From NCBI GenBank assembly GCA_003223645.1, contig QHVT01000004.1, positions 371,334 to 435,333 on the forward strand: a DNA stretch of 64,000 bases. Reading direction: 5' to 3'. Source of the DNA: Acidobacteriota bacterium. GTDB lineage: Bacteria > Acidobacteriota > Thermoanaerobaculia > Gp7-AA8. The position numbers were made by a program, and so were the translations under genes. This document shows, one piece after another, positions 34,319-42,304 of this stretch; positions within the stretch are counted from its first letter, which is position 1; every line of letters begins with the position of its first letter. Below the pieces are notes generated by a model, which ran no database searches, had not been told where the DNA came from, and saw nothing but the letters and a program-made list of their open reading frames with translations.

Positions 34319-35716
34319 GTGTCCGGCGACGAATTCGCAATCGCGTTACAGAATGTCTCGAAGAGCTACCGGCTCTGGGGCCGGCGCTCGCAATTCGCGA
34401 CGCTGAAAAGCGCGCTCCTGAAACGCGATCTCAAGCTCTCTCCCGAACAAACCGTGCCCGCGCTGCGCGAGGTCTCGTTCACGATCCATCGCGGCGAAGC
34501 GTTCGGCGTGATCGGACGCAACGGCTCGGGAAAATCGACGCTGCTGAAAATCATCTCCGGCATTCTCAAACCGACCAGCGGAACGATGACGGTGAACGGA
34601 CGCATCGCCGCGCTGATCGAATTGGGCGCGGGGTTTCATCCGGAGATCACCGGCCGCGAGAACATCTACATCAACGGCATCATGCTCGGCCTCACGCGCC
34701 GCGAGATCGACGAGCGCTTCGACCGCATCGTCGAATTCTCCGGCATCGGCGAGTTCCTTGACCAGCCGGTCAAAACGTACTCCTCCGGCATGTACGTCCG
34801 CCTCGGCTTCGCCGTCGCCGTGCACGTCGATCCCGACATTCTCCTGATCGACGAAGTCCTCGCCGTCGGCGACGAAGAATTCTCCGCGCGCTGCATCGCC
34901 AAGATCCAGGAGATGAAACTGCGCGGCGTCACGCTCGTCTTCGTCACGCACCAGCTGGATCAGGTGCGGAATCTTTGCGATCGCGCCGTGTGGCTCGATC
35001 ACGGCCTCATGGAGGCGATCGGCGATCCGATGAGAGTGGTCGACGCCTATCTCCAGGAAGTCAGTGGAGCGGCGCCCGCTTCGGGAGCCGGCACTGGCGA
35101 GGAACCGGCGGCCGAAGCGGCCGCCGCTCCACAGAAGCAGGATCCCAACGAGGAGGAGCGCTGGGGCAGCGGCGAAGTCGTTCTCAAGCACGTCGCGCTG
35201 ACCGATCATCACGGGCGCGAGCTCATCGCCATCGGCGCGGGCACGCCGATCACGATCGATCTCGACGTCGAAGTGCGCGCGCCGCAGGACGACTTCGTGT
35301 TCGGCATCGGCATCTACCACGCCGACGGCACGTGCGTGTACGGCACGAACACCGACGTCGAGGGCTATGCGCCGCAGCAGCTCGACGCCAACGCGCGCGT
35401 GCGTTTCGTCACGACGTCGCTCGACCTCGTCGCCGGCACGTATCGCATCGACGCCGCCGTGCACACGCGCAACGGGCGCGCGTTCGACTACCGGCGCAAC
35501 GTCCTCCGCTTCGTCGTCGGCTCGCGCGTTCACGACGCCGGCGTGTATCGCCCGAAACACGAATGGAAATTCGACGGCGGCGTCGCGTTCAAGAGCATCG
35601 ACACGCTGCGGCAGAACGTGCCGGCGTCGATCGCGGAGGCGTTGCAGTCGGCGGAGAAGAAAGGCTCAGAGGCTCAGAGGCTCAAAGGCTCTAAGGAGAA
35701 ACAGAAACCCCAGTAG
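34319..35716 (+). CDS. Polysaccharide export ATPase with Wzt-type C-terminal domain and in-frame palindrome
   Basis: 465 residues. The nucleotide-binding domain (about 5-245) has Walker A GRNGSGKST (66-74), signature YSSGM (154-158), Walker B ILLIDEVLAVGDEE and the H-loop FVTHQ. The C-terminal beta-sandwich (about 285-430; HVALTDHHGREL, FGIGIYHADGTCVYGTNTD) is the Wzt carbohydrate-binding domain that recognises the finished glycan. The linker (about 249-271) is encoded by palindrome A5. The last about 17 residues (GSEAQRLKGSKEKQKPQ) come from another repeat (family L). Partner of the permease at 31886. Confidence 0.92.
   Translation: MSGDEFAIALQNVSKSYRLWGRRSQFATLKSALLKRDLKLSPEQTVPALREVSFTIHRGEAFGVIGRNGSGKSTLLKIISGILKPTSGTMTVNGRIAALIELGAGFHPEITGRENIYINGIMLGLTRREIDERFDRIVEFSGIGEFLDQPVKTYSSGMYVRLGFAVAVHVDPDILLIDEVLAVGDEEFSARCIAKIQEMKLRGVTLVFVTHQLDQVRNLCDRAVWLDHGLMEAIGDPMRVVDAYLQEVSGAAPASGAGTGEEPAAEAAAAPQKQDPNEEERWGSGEVVLKHVALTDHHGRELIAIGAGTPITIDLDVEVRAPQDDFVFGIGIYHADGTCVYGTNTDVEGYAPQQLDANARVRFVTTSLDLVAGTYRIDAAVHTRNGRAFDYRRNVLRFVVGSRVHDAGVYRPKHEWKFDGGVAFKSIDTLRQNVPASIAEALQSAEKKGSEAQRLKGSKEKQKPQ
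35064..35132. repeat. Palindromic element A5, in frame in the Wzt-like gene
   Basis: A 69-bp family A copy: GTGGAGCGGCGCCCGCTTCG ... GAAGCGGCCGCCGCTCCAC. It codes for the Ala/Gly/Glu-rich linker between the ATPase and the glycan-binding domain. Confidence 0.92.
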
Positions 35717-35760
35717 TCCGGTACTGCTTTGAGTCTGGTGAGCCTGTGCGCCTTTGCGCC
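35662..35760. repeat. Word-type hairpin element, family L, spanning the Wzt stop
   Basis: GGCTCAGAGGCTCAGAGGCT on the left opposes the weaker GAGTCTGGTGAGCCTGTGCG and CCTTTGCGCC on the right. The left arm codes for the last residues of the Wzt-like protein, and the stop lies between the arms. Confidence 0.65.
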
Positions 35761-35794
35761 TACAATTCCCCGTCGTCCGGAGGTTTCACAAATC

Positions 35795-36553
35795 ATGAGC
35801 ATGGTCACCGTCGTCGTCCTCGTCATCATCGGTCTCTACCTTCTCAGCTCCATCAAGATCCTTCCCGAGTACGAGCGCGGGGTCATCTTCCGCCTCGGCC
35901 GGTTGCTGCCCGAAGCAAAAGGGCCGGGCCTCTTTCTGGTGTTCGCACCGATCGACAAGATCGTGCGGGTGTCGCTGCGGCAGGAAGCGTTCGAGGTGCC
36001 GCCGCAGGACATCATCACGCGCGACAACGTGACGCTGAAGGTGAACGCGGTCGTGTTCCTGCGCGTGATCGCGCCGCGAAACGCGGTGGTCGAGGTGTTC
36101 GACTACCGCTACCAGACTTCGCAGTTCGCGCAGACCACCCTGCGCTCGGTCCTCGGCGAGGTCGAGCTCGACGACGTGCTCGCGCATCGCGAGATGCTGA
36201 ACACGAAGATCCAGAACATCCTCGACACCCACACCGAGCCATGGGGCGTGAAGGTCGTGAATGTCGAGATCAAACAGGTCGATCTGCCGGAGTCGATGCT
36301 GCGGGCGATGGCCAAACAGGCCGAGGCGGAGCGCGAGAAGCGCGCCAAGCTGATTCACGCCGAAGGCGAATTCGCGGCCTCGCAACGGCTGGCCGATGCG
36401 GCGAAGATCATCTCCAGCGAACCGGCCACGATCCAGCTGCGCTACCTGCAGACGCTCACCGAGATCGGAGTGGAGAAAAACACGACCATCGTCTTTCCGC
36501 TGCCCGTGGACATGATCGCGAATCTGTCCAAATTCATCGCAAAGAATGCATGA
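35795..36553 (+). CDS. Slipin/stomatin-like SPFH protein
   Basis: 252 residues from the ATG at 35795, with GGAGG 11 bp before it. N-terminal membrane helix (about 2-20), then a band-7/SPFH domain (about 22-200) with [53 protein letters not shown] and [19 protein letters not shown], ending in a short Ala/Glu coiled coil and a hydrophobic tail. The length and motifs match bacterial slipins, normally paired with a NfeD1b-type serine protease, which is absent here. The stop overlaps the next gene. Confidence 0.93.
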   Translation: MSMVTVVVLVIIGLYLLSSIKILPEYERGVIFRLGRLLPEAKGPGLFLVFAPIDKIVRVSLRQEAFEVPPQDIITRDNVTLKVNAVVFLRVIAPRNAVVEVFDYRYQTSQFAQTTLRSVLGEVELDDVLAHREMLNTKIQNILDTHTEPWGVKVVNVEIKQVDLPESMLRAMAKQAEAEREKRAKLIHAEGEFAASQRLADAAKIISSEPATIQLRYLQTLTEIGVEKNTTIVFPLPVDMIANLSKFIAKNA

Positions 36554-37082
36554 ACTGCCGATGATGGAGGCGGCCCTCTTTCAATTGAGGGCCGCGCTCG
36601 ACGTCGATGATCCGCTGCAACTGCCGGCGCGCCTTCTCGAAGGCGCGATCGCCGCGGCGAGAGAACAGGGCGTGAACGCCGCGCGCGTGAGCGACATCGA
36701 GTTCGCGCTCAACGACCTCGCCGCCGACGCGCCGGTTTCAGCGGAGCCGTCGATCGCGCTGCTGCGCGCGGACCTCGCCGCGCTGCAACGCGCGACCGCG
36801 CTGCCGCCCGACGTGATCGCGTCGATACGCGCATTGCAAGCGAAGCTGAAAACGCGCGCGAAGGCGATCGAGCGCACGCAGTATCGGCCGGAAGGCGCGC
36901 CGATCGAGCCGCTCCCGCATCCGCCGCAGGAGCTGCGCATCGAGGCGGAGCCGCTCGCACGCAAACTCGCGGACGCCGGATTCGTCACCCCGTCGCTCGA
37001 CGGATTGCTCGCCGATCCCGACTCGCTGCGCTTTCACTCGATCAACGAGATCGTCGACGAGCTGGACGTGATCGCGGGGTAG
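36546..37082 (+). CDS. Hypothetical protein overlapping slipin
   Basis: 178 residues, starting at an ATG overlapping the slipin stop by eight bases, so translation is probably coupled (ATGs at 36561 and 36564 are alternatives). It is mostly helical and rich in Ala, Leu and Pro, with no membrane segment or recognisable motif. [33 protein letters not shown]-type helices lead to a C-terminal [17 protein letters not shown] do not recognise a family. Its position suggests a function with the SPFH protein. GC-skewed codon use matches the neighbours. Confidence 0.65.
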   Translation: MHELPMMEAALFQLRAALDVDDPLQLPARLLEGAIAAAREQGVNAARVSDIEFALNDLAADAPVSAEPSIALLRADLAALQRATALPPDVIASIRALQAKLKTRAKAIERTQYRPEGAPIEPLPHPPQELRIEAEPLARKLADAGFVTPSLDGLLADPDSLRFHSINEIVDELDVIAG

Positions 37083-37084
37083 AG

Positions 37085-37160
37085 CTGATAGGACTTGTAG
37101 GACAACCAGGACTCATAGGTCCTATTTGTCCTATTCGTCCTCTTTGTCCTATTCGTCCTA
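37085..37160. repeat. Word-type hairpin element, family F (copy 1)
   Basis: Words based on TAGGAC (gataggacttgtaggac) on the left and GTCCTA (cctatttgtcctattcgtcc) on the right. Lies between the convergent stops of the hypothetical and patatin genes. Other copies: 44018, 48814, 51193. Confidence 0.88.
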
Positions 37161-38954
37161 TTGCAGCGAACCCGCCACCCTCCACTTCTCGATCTGCTCG
37201 CGCGCGTCTTCGTATCCGCACTGCTCGAGTTTCTCGATCGCCTCGAACTCGAGCAGTCCGAACCGATTGATCGGCGGATGGAACACGAGGTCGGCGGACT
37301 TCACCGCGTCGTCCTGTTGGCGGCTGCTGGCGAGCATCGACGCACGCACCATGATCTCGACGATCGACGGGAACTTCACTGCCGCTTTCTTGCGGATGCG
37401 AAATTTATTGCGCACCAACTCCCACGGCGTCGGCACGCGGTCGGACACGAACGCCTCGTCCTCCTCCACCGTCACCTCGGACGCAATCACGCGTCCGCAT
37501 CCGCGCTCGCGCATGATGTCGGCCGGGACGTTGTTGAGAAACGCGCCGTCGACGTGGAGCCGCCCGTCCATCAGCACCGGCGGCGTGATCCCGGCGACCG
37601 ATGCCGACGCGGTCAACGCTGTCAACAGCGATCCGCTGTCGTGCACGACCGCATGTGCGCGCGAGAGATCGCTGGACACGCAGAAGAACCGCAGCCACAG
37701 GTCCTCGATCTGCGTGTCGCCGTACATGAGGCGCGTGCATTTCGCGGCGATCTTCGCGCCGAGGATCGAGACCAGCGGCAGCGTGTAGTCCTTCTGCGGG
37801 CGCAGCTTCACCCAGACGCGGCGGTTCTCCTCGAGCATCCGCTTCGGCGACCAGCCGAGGGCCCACTGCGCGGCCATCGACGCGCCCATGCTCGTGCCGC
37901 CGACCATGTCGATCGGGATGCGCGCGTCGCGCAGCGCGCGGAGCACGCCGATGTGCGCGAAGCCCCGCGCGCCGCCGCCGCCGAGGACGAGGCCGATCGC
38001 GCGGCCGGCAAGAAAGCGCGCCAGACGCGCGTAATCGTCGGAGTTGTGAATGCGAACGTGATGATGTTCATCGACGCGGCGATTCTTCAGCCACTGCAGC
38101 GTGTCGTGCGGCAGGCGATCGTCCTGATGAAGAAGGACGAGCATGCGTCGCGGCGCACCGACGCGCGTGGAGTCTTCGAGCAGTGCTTCGACCGCGTGCA
38201 GCGACGCGTCGCCGTTCGCGTTCGCGACGAGAACCACGCGATCGGCCTGGCGAATGCAGCGCTCCGTCCACTCCGAGATGCCGCGATCGGCTTCATGAAT
38301 GATGAAGCGATGCAGCGGCTCCTGCTCGTTGAGCCAGCCGACGACGCGCGCGTCGTTCGGATCGTTCTCCGGAACGCGCGCGATTCCCGGAACGCCGATG
38401 CGCTGATCGACGATGTCCGCGTCGAGGAGCAGCGTCTCGCCGATCGCGCTGGTTGCAGTAGCGAGTCGCGTCGTGAAGTCGCGCAGCGGAACGTCGTCGC
38501 CGAGGGCGATCACCGCGACGTCGATCGCCTCCTGCGAGTCGCGCTTCCTCTGTTGCAATCGCGCGAACTGCACACGCAGCAACTGGCGCATCAGCTCCGG
38601 ATGCAGCGCGATGACGTGATCGAACGCGTCGTTCGGAAATTTGATCAGCAGCGTGTCGCGCGCGGCGACGACGCTCGCGCTGCGCGGCTGATGCGTGAAG
38701 AACGACATCTCGCCGACCGTCTCGCCCGGCCACACCTCGGCGACGACTCCGTTTCCGCGCACGACCCGCACGCGCCCGCTGGCAACGACGTACACGCCGT
38801 CGCACGCGTCACCTTCATGAAACAGAAACTGCGAGCGCCGGACTTCGACCCATTGCGCCAGCGCTTCCAGCCTCGCCAGCGCCGCGTCGCCGATCGCGCC
38901 GAACAGCCGCGACGCGGCGGCAGCGAACCGGTCGCGTTGGAGATCGGCGTTCAT
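37158..38954 (-). CDS. Patatin/NTE-family lipase with N-terminal cyclic-nucleotide-binding domain
   Basis: 598 residues from the ATG at 38954. Residues about 15-130 form a cNMP-binding domain (FLFHEGDACDGVYVVASGRVRVV, GETVGEMSFFTHQPRSASV). A middle region of about 180 residues is a Rossmann-like domain seen in NTE proteins. The patatin domain (about 315-500) has the oxyanion motif GGGGARG, nucleophile GTSMG and catalytic aspartate in HVDGAFLNN, so the Ser-Asp dyad is intact. Expected to hydrolyse phospholipids or lysophospholipids under nucleotide or membrane control, like neuropathy target esterase. Convergent with the slipin-associated gene. Confidence 0.93.
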   Translation of the reverse strand: MNADLQRDRFAAAASRLFGAIGDAALARLEALAQWVEVRRSQFLFHEGDACDGVYVVASGRVRVVRGNGVVAEVWPGETVGEMSFFTHQPRSASVVAARDTLLIKFPNDAFDHVIALHPELMRQLLRVQFARLQQRKRDSQEAIDVAVIALGDDVPLRDFTTRLATATSAIGETLLLDADIVDQRIGVPGIARVPENDPNDARVVGWLNEQEPLHRFIIHEADRGISEWTERCIRQADRVVLVANANGDASLHAVEALLEDSTRVGAPRRMLVLLHQDDRLPHDTLQWLKNRRVDEHHHVRIHNSDDYARLARFLAGRAIGLVLGGGGARGFAHIGVLRALRDARIPIDMVGGTSMGASMAAQWALGWSPKRMLEENRRVWVKLRPQKDYTLPLVSILGAKIAAKCTRLMYGDTQIEDLWLRFFCVSSDLSRAHAVVHDSGSLLTALTASASVAGITPPVLMDGRLHVDGAFLNNVPADIMRERGCGRVIASEVTVEEDEAFVSDRVPTPWELVRNKFRIRKKAAVKFPSIVEIMVRASMLASSRQQDDAVKSADLVFHPPINRFGLLEFEAIEKLEQCGYEDAREQIEKWRVAGSLQ

Positions 38955-38959
38955 CACGG

Positions 38960-39062
38960 TGTCATTCTGAGCCGCGAAGACGGCGAAGAATCCGCCGCCG
39001 ACAGAGCGAGCAGCGTTCGTTCGCGGAGGATCCTTCGGCGTCTTCGCGCCTCAGGATGACAC
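38960..39062. repeat. Word-type hairpin element, family G (copy 4)
   Basis: GTGTCATTCTGAGCCGCGAA and CGCGCCTCAGGATGACAC arms. Lies between the bacterioferritin stop (39067) and the patatin start (38954). Confidence 0.88.
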
Positions 39063-39066
39063 ATGG

Positions 39067-39543
39067 CTATTCGTCTTCGCGAATCTGCTGGGCGAGGTAA
39101 TTCTGCGCGCCGACCTGTTCGATGAGCGCGAGCTGCGCCTCGAGCCAGTCGACGTGCTCTTCTTCGTCGTGGAGGATTTCTTCGAGCAACTGTCGGCTGT
39201 TGTTGTCGCCCACTTCGCGGCAGGTCTCGATGCCTTTGTTCAGTCGCGGCAGCGCTTCCAGCTCCAGGCCGAGATCGAGTTTGAGCATCTCCGGCACGTT
39301 CTCGCCGATGTTGATCTTGCCGAGGCGCTGCACGTTGGGAATGCCCTCGAGGAACAGCACGCGCTCGATCAACTCCTCGGCGTGTTTCATCTCGCCGATG
39401 GAATGCTTGCGGATCATGTGGTGCAGGCGGTCGAAGCCCCAGTTTTCGCACATCTCCGAGTGCAGGAAGTATTGATTGATCGCCGTCAGCTCGGAGGTGA
39501 GCACGTCGTTGAGGATGTCGATGATCGCCTTGTCGCCCTGCAT
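39067..39543 (-). CDS. bfr: Bacterioferritin
   Basis: 158 residues, normal length. Ferroxidase ligands are visible as Glu18 (LTSELTAINQY), Glu51 and His54 (GEMKHAEEL), and the C-terminal EEEHVDWLEAQ. Met52 is the usual haem-bridging residue. It stores iron as a 24-mer mineral cage. It lies just downstream of the ferredoxin Bfd on the same strand (12-bp gap), the classic store-and-release pair. The pair appears to be read from a promoter before Bfd carrying a Fur-type box. Confidence 0.97.
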   Translation of the reverse strand: MQGDKAIIDILNDVLTSELTAINQYFLHSEMCENWGFDRLHHMIRKHSIGEMKHAEELIERVLFLEGIPNVQRLGKINIGENVPEMLKLDLGLELEALPRLNKGIETCREVGDNNSRQLLEEILHDEEEHVDWLEAQLALIEQVGAQNYLAQQIREDE

Positions 39544-39555
39544 GGGGCGAGCGTA

Positions 39556-39771
39556 TCACGCCATCGCGGACACGGCGGTGAGCTCGGGCGCGTGCGCGGG
39601 GCAGACCGGCTCGGGCGCCGAGGCGGCGAGCATCGTGCGGAGCGACACGTGGCAGGAGCCGCACTGGTCGCCGATGCCGCAACGCTGCAGCTCGCGGAGC
39701 GTGGACGCTCCGGCGTCGATGGCGTTTTGGATCTGGCGCTCGGAGGCGCCGCGGCAGATGCAGACGATCAC
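39556..39771 (-). CDS. bfd: Bacterioferritin-associated ferredoxin (Bfd-like)
   Basis: 71 residues from a GTG at 39771, giving MIVCICRGASERQIQ, which aligns with the Bfd N-terminus (MYVCLCNG...). [2Fe-2S] ligands are Cys4, Cys6, Cys37 and Cys40 (CGIGDQCGSC). An upstream ATG at 39816 was rejected because it falls in the predicted -10 element and its added residues are encoded by an operator-like palindrome. Bfd reduces ferric iron in bacterioferritin so that it can leave the shell. The C-terminal tail (about 52-71) is longer than usual and of unknown role. Confidence 0.88.
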   Translation of the reverse strand: MIVCICRGASERQIQNAIDAGASTLRELQRCGIGDQCGSCHVSLRTMLAASAPEPVCPAHAPELTAVSAMA

Positions 39772-39791
39772 GTTTTTGACTTTCCGGTACT

Positions 39792-39843
39792 TGAGACTGA
39801 GTCTCAGTACACGCATGATGACGCGTTCATTCCCGTCCGTCAA
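39792..39843 (-). promoter_or_regulatory. Promoter with Fur-type box before bfd-bfr
   Basis: On the minus strand: -35 TTGACG (39843-39838), 17 bp, weak -10 CATCAT (39820-39815), then a 7-1-7 palindrome TGAGACTGAGTCTCA (39792-39806) just after the expected transcript start. It resembles the Fur-box arrangement TGAGAATNATTCTCA with one change per arm. Predicted iron-dependent control. Confidence 0.65.
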
Positions 39844-39849
39844 GTTGTC

Positions 39850-40410
39850 ATGGCGCTTGCAATTTCGAAAGGCGTGAAGCGCCCGATTTTTCTGATACTT
39901 ACGACGGTCTTTCTGTGCCTGCCGGCCGCGGCAGAGCTGCAACTCGACGTCGACCTCTCCGACCGCACGCTGGTCGCGCTCGACAACGGCAACGAAGTCG
40001 CGCGCTACGCGGTCGCCGTCGGGACGAAACAGTATCCGACGCCGCGAGGCAGCTTCCGCATTCGCAAGGTCGTGTGGAACCCGCCGTGGAAGCCGCCCGA
40101 CTCGCCGTGGGCGAAAGGGAAGGATCCCAAGCCGCCCGGACATCCCGACAATCCGATGAAGCGCGTGAAGATTTTCTTCAGCGAGCCCGATTACTACATT
40201 CACGGAACGGATGAGGACGACTCGTTAGGCCGCGCGGAGTCGCACGGCTGCCTGCGCATGAACACGAGCGACGCGACGCAGCTCGCGCAACTGGTGATGG
40301 AGCGCGGCGGCAAGCCGATGCCCGAGCCGTGGTACCGCCGGATTTTTCATCGAAGGACGACGACGGTGATCTATCTGAAAGCGCCTGTGGCGATCAAGAT
40401 TCACGGGTAG
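39850..40410 (+). CDS. L,D-transpeptidase (YkuD family)
   Basis: 186 residues from the ATG at 39850, with a signal peptide (about 12-28, FLCLPAAAE). The catalytic motif HGTDEDDSLGRAESHGCLRM holds the nucleophile cysteine (about 134) and its histidine. VAVGTKQYPTPRGSFRIRKVVWNPPW matches the family entrance. It forms 3-3 peptidoglycan cross-links or attaches proteins to peptidoglycan in the periplasm. Divergent from bfd by about 80 bp. The 60-bp gap after it carries a partial family E-like sequence (CCTCACCCGGCCTCGGGCGC). Confidence 0.93.
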   Translation: MALAISKGVKRPIFLILTTVFLCLPAAAELQLDVDLSDRTLVALDNGNEVARYAVAVGTKQYPTPRGSFRIRKVVWNPPWKPPDSPWAKGKDPKPPGHPDNPMKRVKIFFSEPDYYIHGTDEDDSLGRAESHGCLRMNTSDATQLAQLVMERGGKPMPEPWYRRIFHRRTTTVIYLKAPVAIKIHG

Positions 40411-40471
40411 GACGACCCTCACCCGGCCTCGGGCGCATCGCGACTCTCCCGCGCGTCGTATGCTTGCAACG

Positions 40472-41848
40472 ATGCACTTCCGCCAGTTCTATCTCAACTG
40501 TCTCGCTCACGCTTCCTACTTCATCGCCTCCGACCGCGAGGCGATCGTCGTCGATCCGCAGCGGGATGTGCAGCAGTATTTAGATGAAGCGGAGCGCTTG
40601 CAGTGCCGCATCCGCTACGTGATCGAGACGCATCTGCATGCGGATTTCGTAAGCGGGCATCGGGAACTGGCGGAGAAGACGGGCGCGGAGATCGTGTTCG
40701 GGGCGGCGGCAGGGGTGGAGTTTCCGCACGTCGCGGCCGCCGAGGGCGATGAGTTGCGCGTCGGGCGCGTGGTTCTGCGCGCGCTGGAGACGCCGGGGCA
40801 CACGCCGGAGAGTCTTTGCTGGCTCGTGATCGACACCGAAGTCTCGAACGAGCCGCAGAAGGTGCTGACGGGAGACACGCTGTTCATCGGCGACGTCGGG
40901 CGTCCCGATCTCGCGGGCGGACGCGGGCTCACGCCGCAGCAGCAGGCGGCGATGTTGTACGACTCGCTGCACGACAAAGTGCTCACGCTCGACGGCGCGG
41001 TGGAGGTGTGGCCTGCGCACGGCGCGGGCTCGGCGTGCGGAAAGAACATTTCGAAGGAGCGCTCGTCGACGATCGGGATGCAGCGGCGGATGAATTACGC
41101 GCTGCAGCCGATGCCGCGCGAGGCGTTCGTCGAGATGATGACGCGCGACCTCGCGCGCGCGCCGCGCTACTTTCCGATGGACGCGGAGATGAATCGCCGC
41201 GGCGCGCGTTCGCTGGAGGACATCGAGGTGCGGGCCCTCTCACCCGCTGAAGTGTGGAAAAGCGGCAGCGTAGCTGCCGCAGTCCATATGGTTCTCGATG
41301 TACGCGACGGTGCGGAGTACGGCGCGGGACACGTTCCCGGCTCCATCAACATAGGTTTGTCGGGACAGTACGCGTCGTGGGCGGGAACGCTGGTGAGCGC
41401 GCAGGATGAAGTGATCATCGTCGCTTCGGATCGAGCGCGTGCGGAAGAAGCGGTCATGCGACTCGCGCGCGTCGGACTCGAGAACGTCGCGGGATTTCTC
41501 GACGGCGGAATCGACGCGTGGCGCGCGGCCGGTCTGCCGCTCGACATGATTCCGCAGATCGATGTGACGGAGCTGCAGTCGATGGACAACGTCGAAGTGC
41601 TCGATGTCCGCCGCCGCGGCGAGTACGAAGCGGGACACGTGCCGCACGCGATGAACGTGCCGCTCGATACGCTGCCCGAGCACATCGCACAGCTCGATCC
41701 GTCGAAAGCGATCGCCGTGATTTGCGCGAGCGGCTATCGCTCGTCGACCGCGACGAGCATCCTGCAGCGCCACGAATTCCGCACGCTGTACAACGTCGCC
41801 GGCGGGACGAGCGCGTGGGTGGCGGCGGGATTCGCCGTTCACCGGTAA
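40472..41848 (+). CDS. MBL-fold / double rhodanese protein (persulfide-dioxygenase type), with in-frame insert
   Basis: 458 residues from the ATG at 40472 (a second ATG lies 12 bp earlier). The metallo-beta-lactamase domain (about 1-240) has THLHADFVSGH, ETPGHTPESLCW, LTGDTLFIGDVGRPDL and VWPAHGAGSACG, the set found in ETHE1/Blh persulfide dioxygenases. Two rhodanese domains follow: the first (about 270-355) lacks the catalytic cysteine (IVASDRARAEE), the second (about 365-455) has CASGYRSS with the cysteine. Likely oxidises glutathione persulfide and handles sulfane sulfur. Residues SGSVAAAVH at the start of the first rhodanese domain come from repeat family B. Confidence 0.88.
   Translation: MHFRQFYLNCLAHASYFIASDREAIVVDPQRDVQQYLDEAERLQCRIRYVIETHLHADFVSGHRELAEKTGAEIVFGAAAGVEFPHVAAAEGDELRVGRVVLRALETPGHTPESLCWLVIDTEVSNEPQKVLTGDTLFIGDVGRPDLAGGRGLTPQQQAAMLYDSLHDKVLTLDGAVEVWPAHGAGSACGKNISKERSSTIGMQRRMNYALQPMPREAFVEMMTRDLARAPRYFPMDAEMNRRGARSLEDIEVRALSPAEVWKSGSVAAAVHMVLDVRDGAEYGAGHVPGSINIGLSGQYASWAGTLVSAQDEVIIVASDRARAEEAVMRLARVGLENVAGFLDGGIDAWRAAGLPLDMIPQIDVTELQSMDNVEVLDVRRRGEYEAGHVPHAMNVPLDTLPEHIAQLDPSKAIAVICASGYRSSTATSILQRHEFRTLYNVAGGTSAWVAAGFAVHR
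41258..41289. repeat. Palindromic element B2, in frame in the MBL-rhodanese gene
   Basis: AAAGCGGCAGCGTAGCTGCC followed by GCAGTCCATAT. It is the same sequence as the right arm of the composite element at 23588-23618, in the middle of a coding gene. Confidence 0.88.
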
Positions 41849-41920
41849 CGCGCCTCCATTCGCCGAACGCGGCGAGACCTCCGCGCAAACGAGCCGTAAC
41901 TTGCGCGTGGAGGTCGAAAC

Positions 41921-42304
41921 ATGGACAACACCTCAATCAATGAGCGGCACCCGTTGCCGGTCGGCAAATTGGCGATAGGGCTGGTGCTGCTCGCGGCCGG
42001 CGCGGCGATGTTCTTCGACGCGATCGACGTCTGGGAGATCGGATTGCTGTGGCGCTACTGGCCGCTGATCCTCATCGCCATCGGCGCGGCGAAGGCGTTC
42101 GAAGCGTTCCGGCGGCGGCAGGGCGACGGCAGCTATTTCCTCCTCGGTGCCGGCCTGTGGATGCTCGCCGGCAGTTTCAATCTCTTCGGCTTGACGTACA
42201 GCAGCGCGTTGCCGATCGGAATCATCGTCGTGGGATTCGGCGCGGTCGTGCACGCGATCATCGATGTGCCGCCGGCGGCAAAGGAGAACGGCAATGAACG
42301 GTAA
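41921..42304 (+). CDS. Small membrane protein, LiaI/LiaF-TM-like
   Basis: 127 residues. Three to four short membrane helices in the pattern of the LiaI-LiaF transmembrane domain (GKLAIGLVLLAAGAAMFFDAI, YWPLILIAIGAAKAFEAF, SALPIGIIVVGFGAVVHAI). GGAGGTCG lies upstream of its ATG. First gene of a five-gene-like envelope-stress unit with a LiaF-like protein, LytS kinase and LytTR regulator. Its stop overlaps the next start (AATGAACGGTAATG). Confidence 0.85.
   Translation: MDNTSINERHPLPVGKLAIGLVLLAAGAAMFFDAIDVWEIGLLWRYWPLILIAIGAAKAFEAFRRRQGDGSYFLLGAGLWMLAGSFNLFGLTYSSALPIGIIVVGFGAVVHAIIDVPPAAKENGNER

Noticed and set aside
39772-39816. ATG at 39816 as start of Bfd
   Set aside because: Lies in a predicted -10, adds residues not found in the family and encoded by an operator-like palindrome.
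40411-40471. Partial family E-like sequence before the MBL-rhodanese gene
   Set aside because: Only a loose resemblance (CCTCACCCGGCCTCGGGC) without a second arm; not counted as an element.
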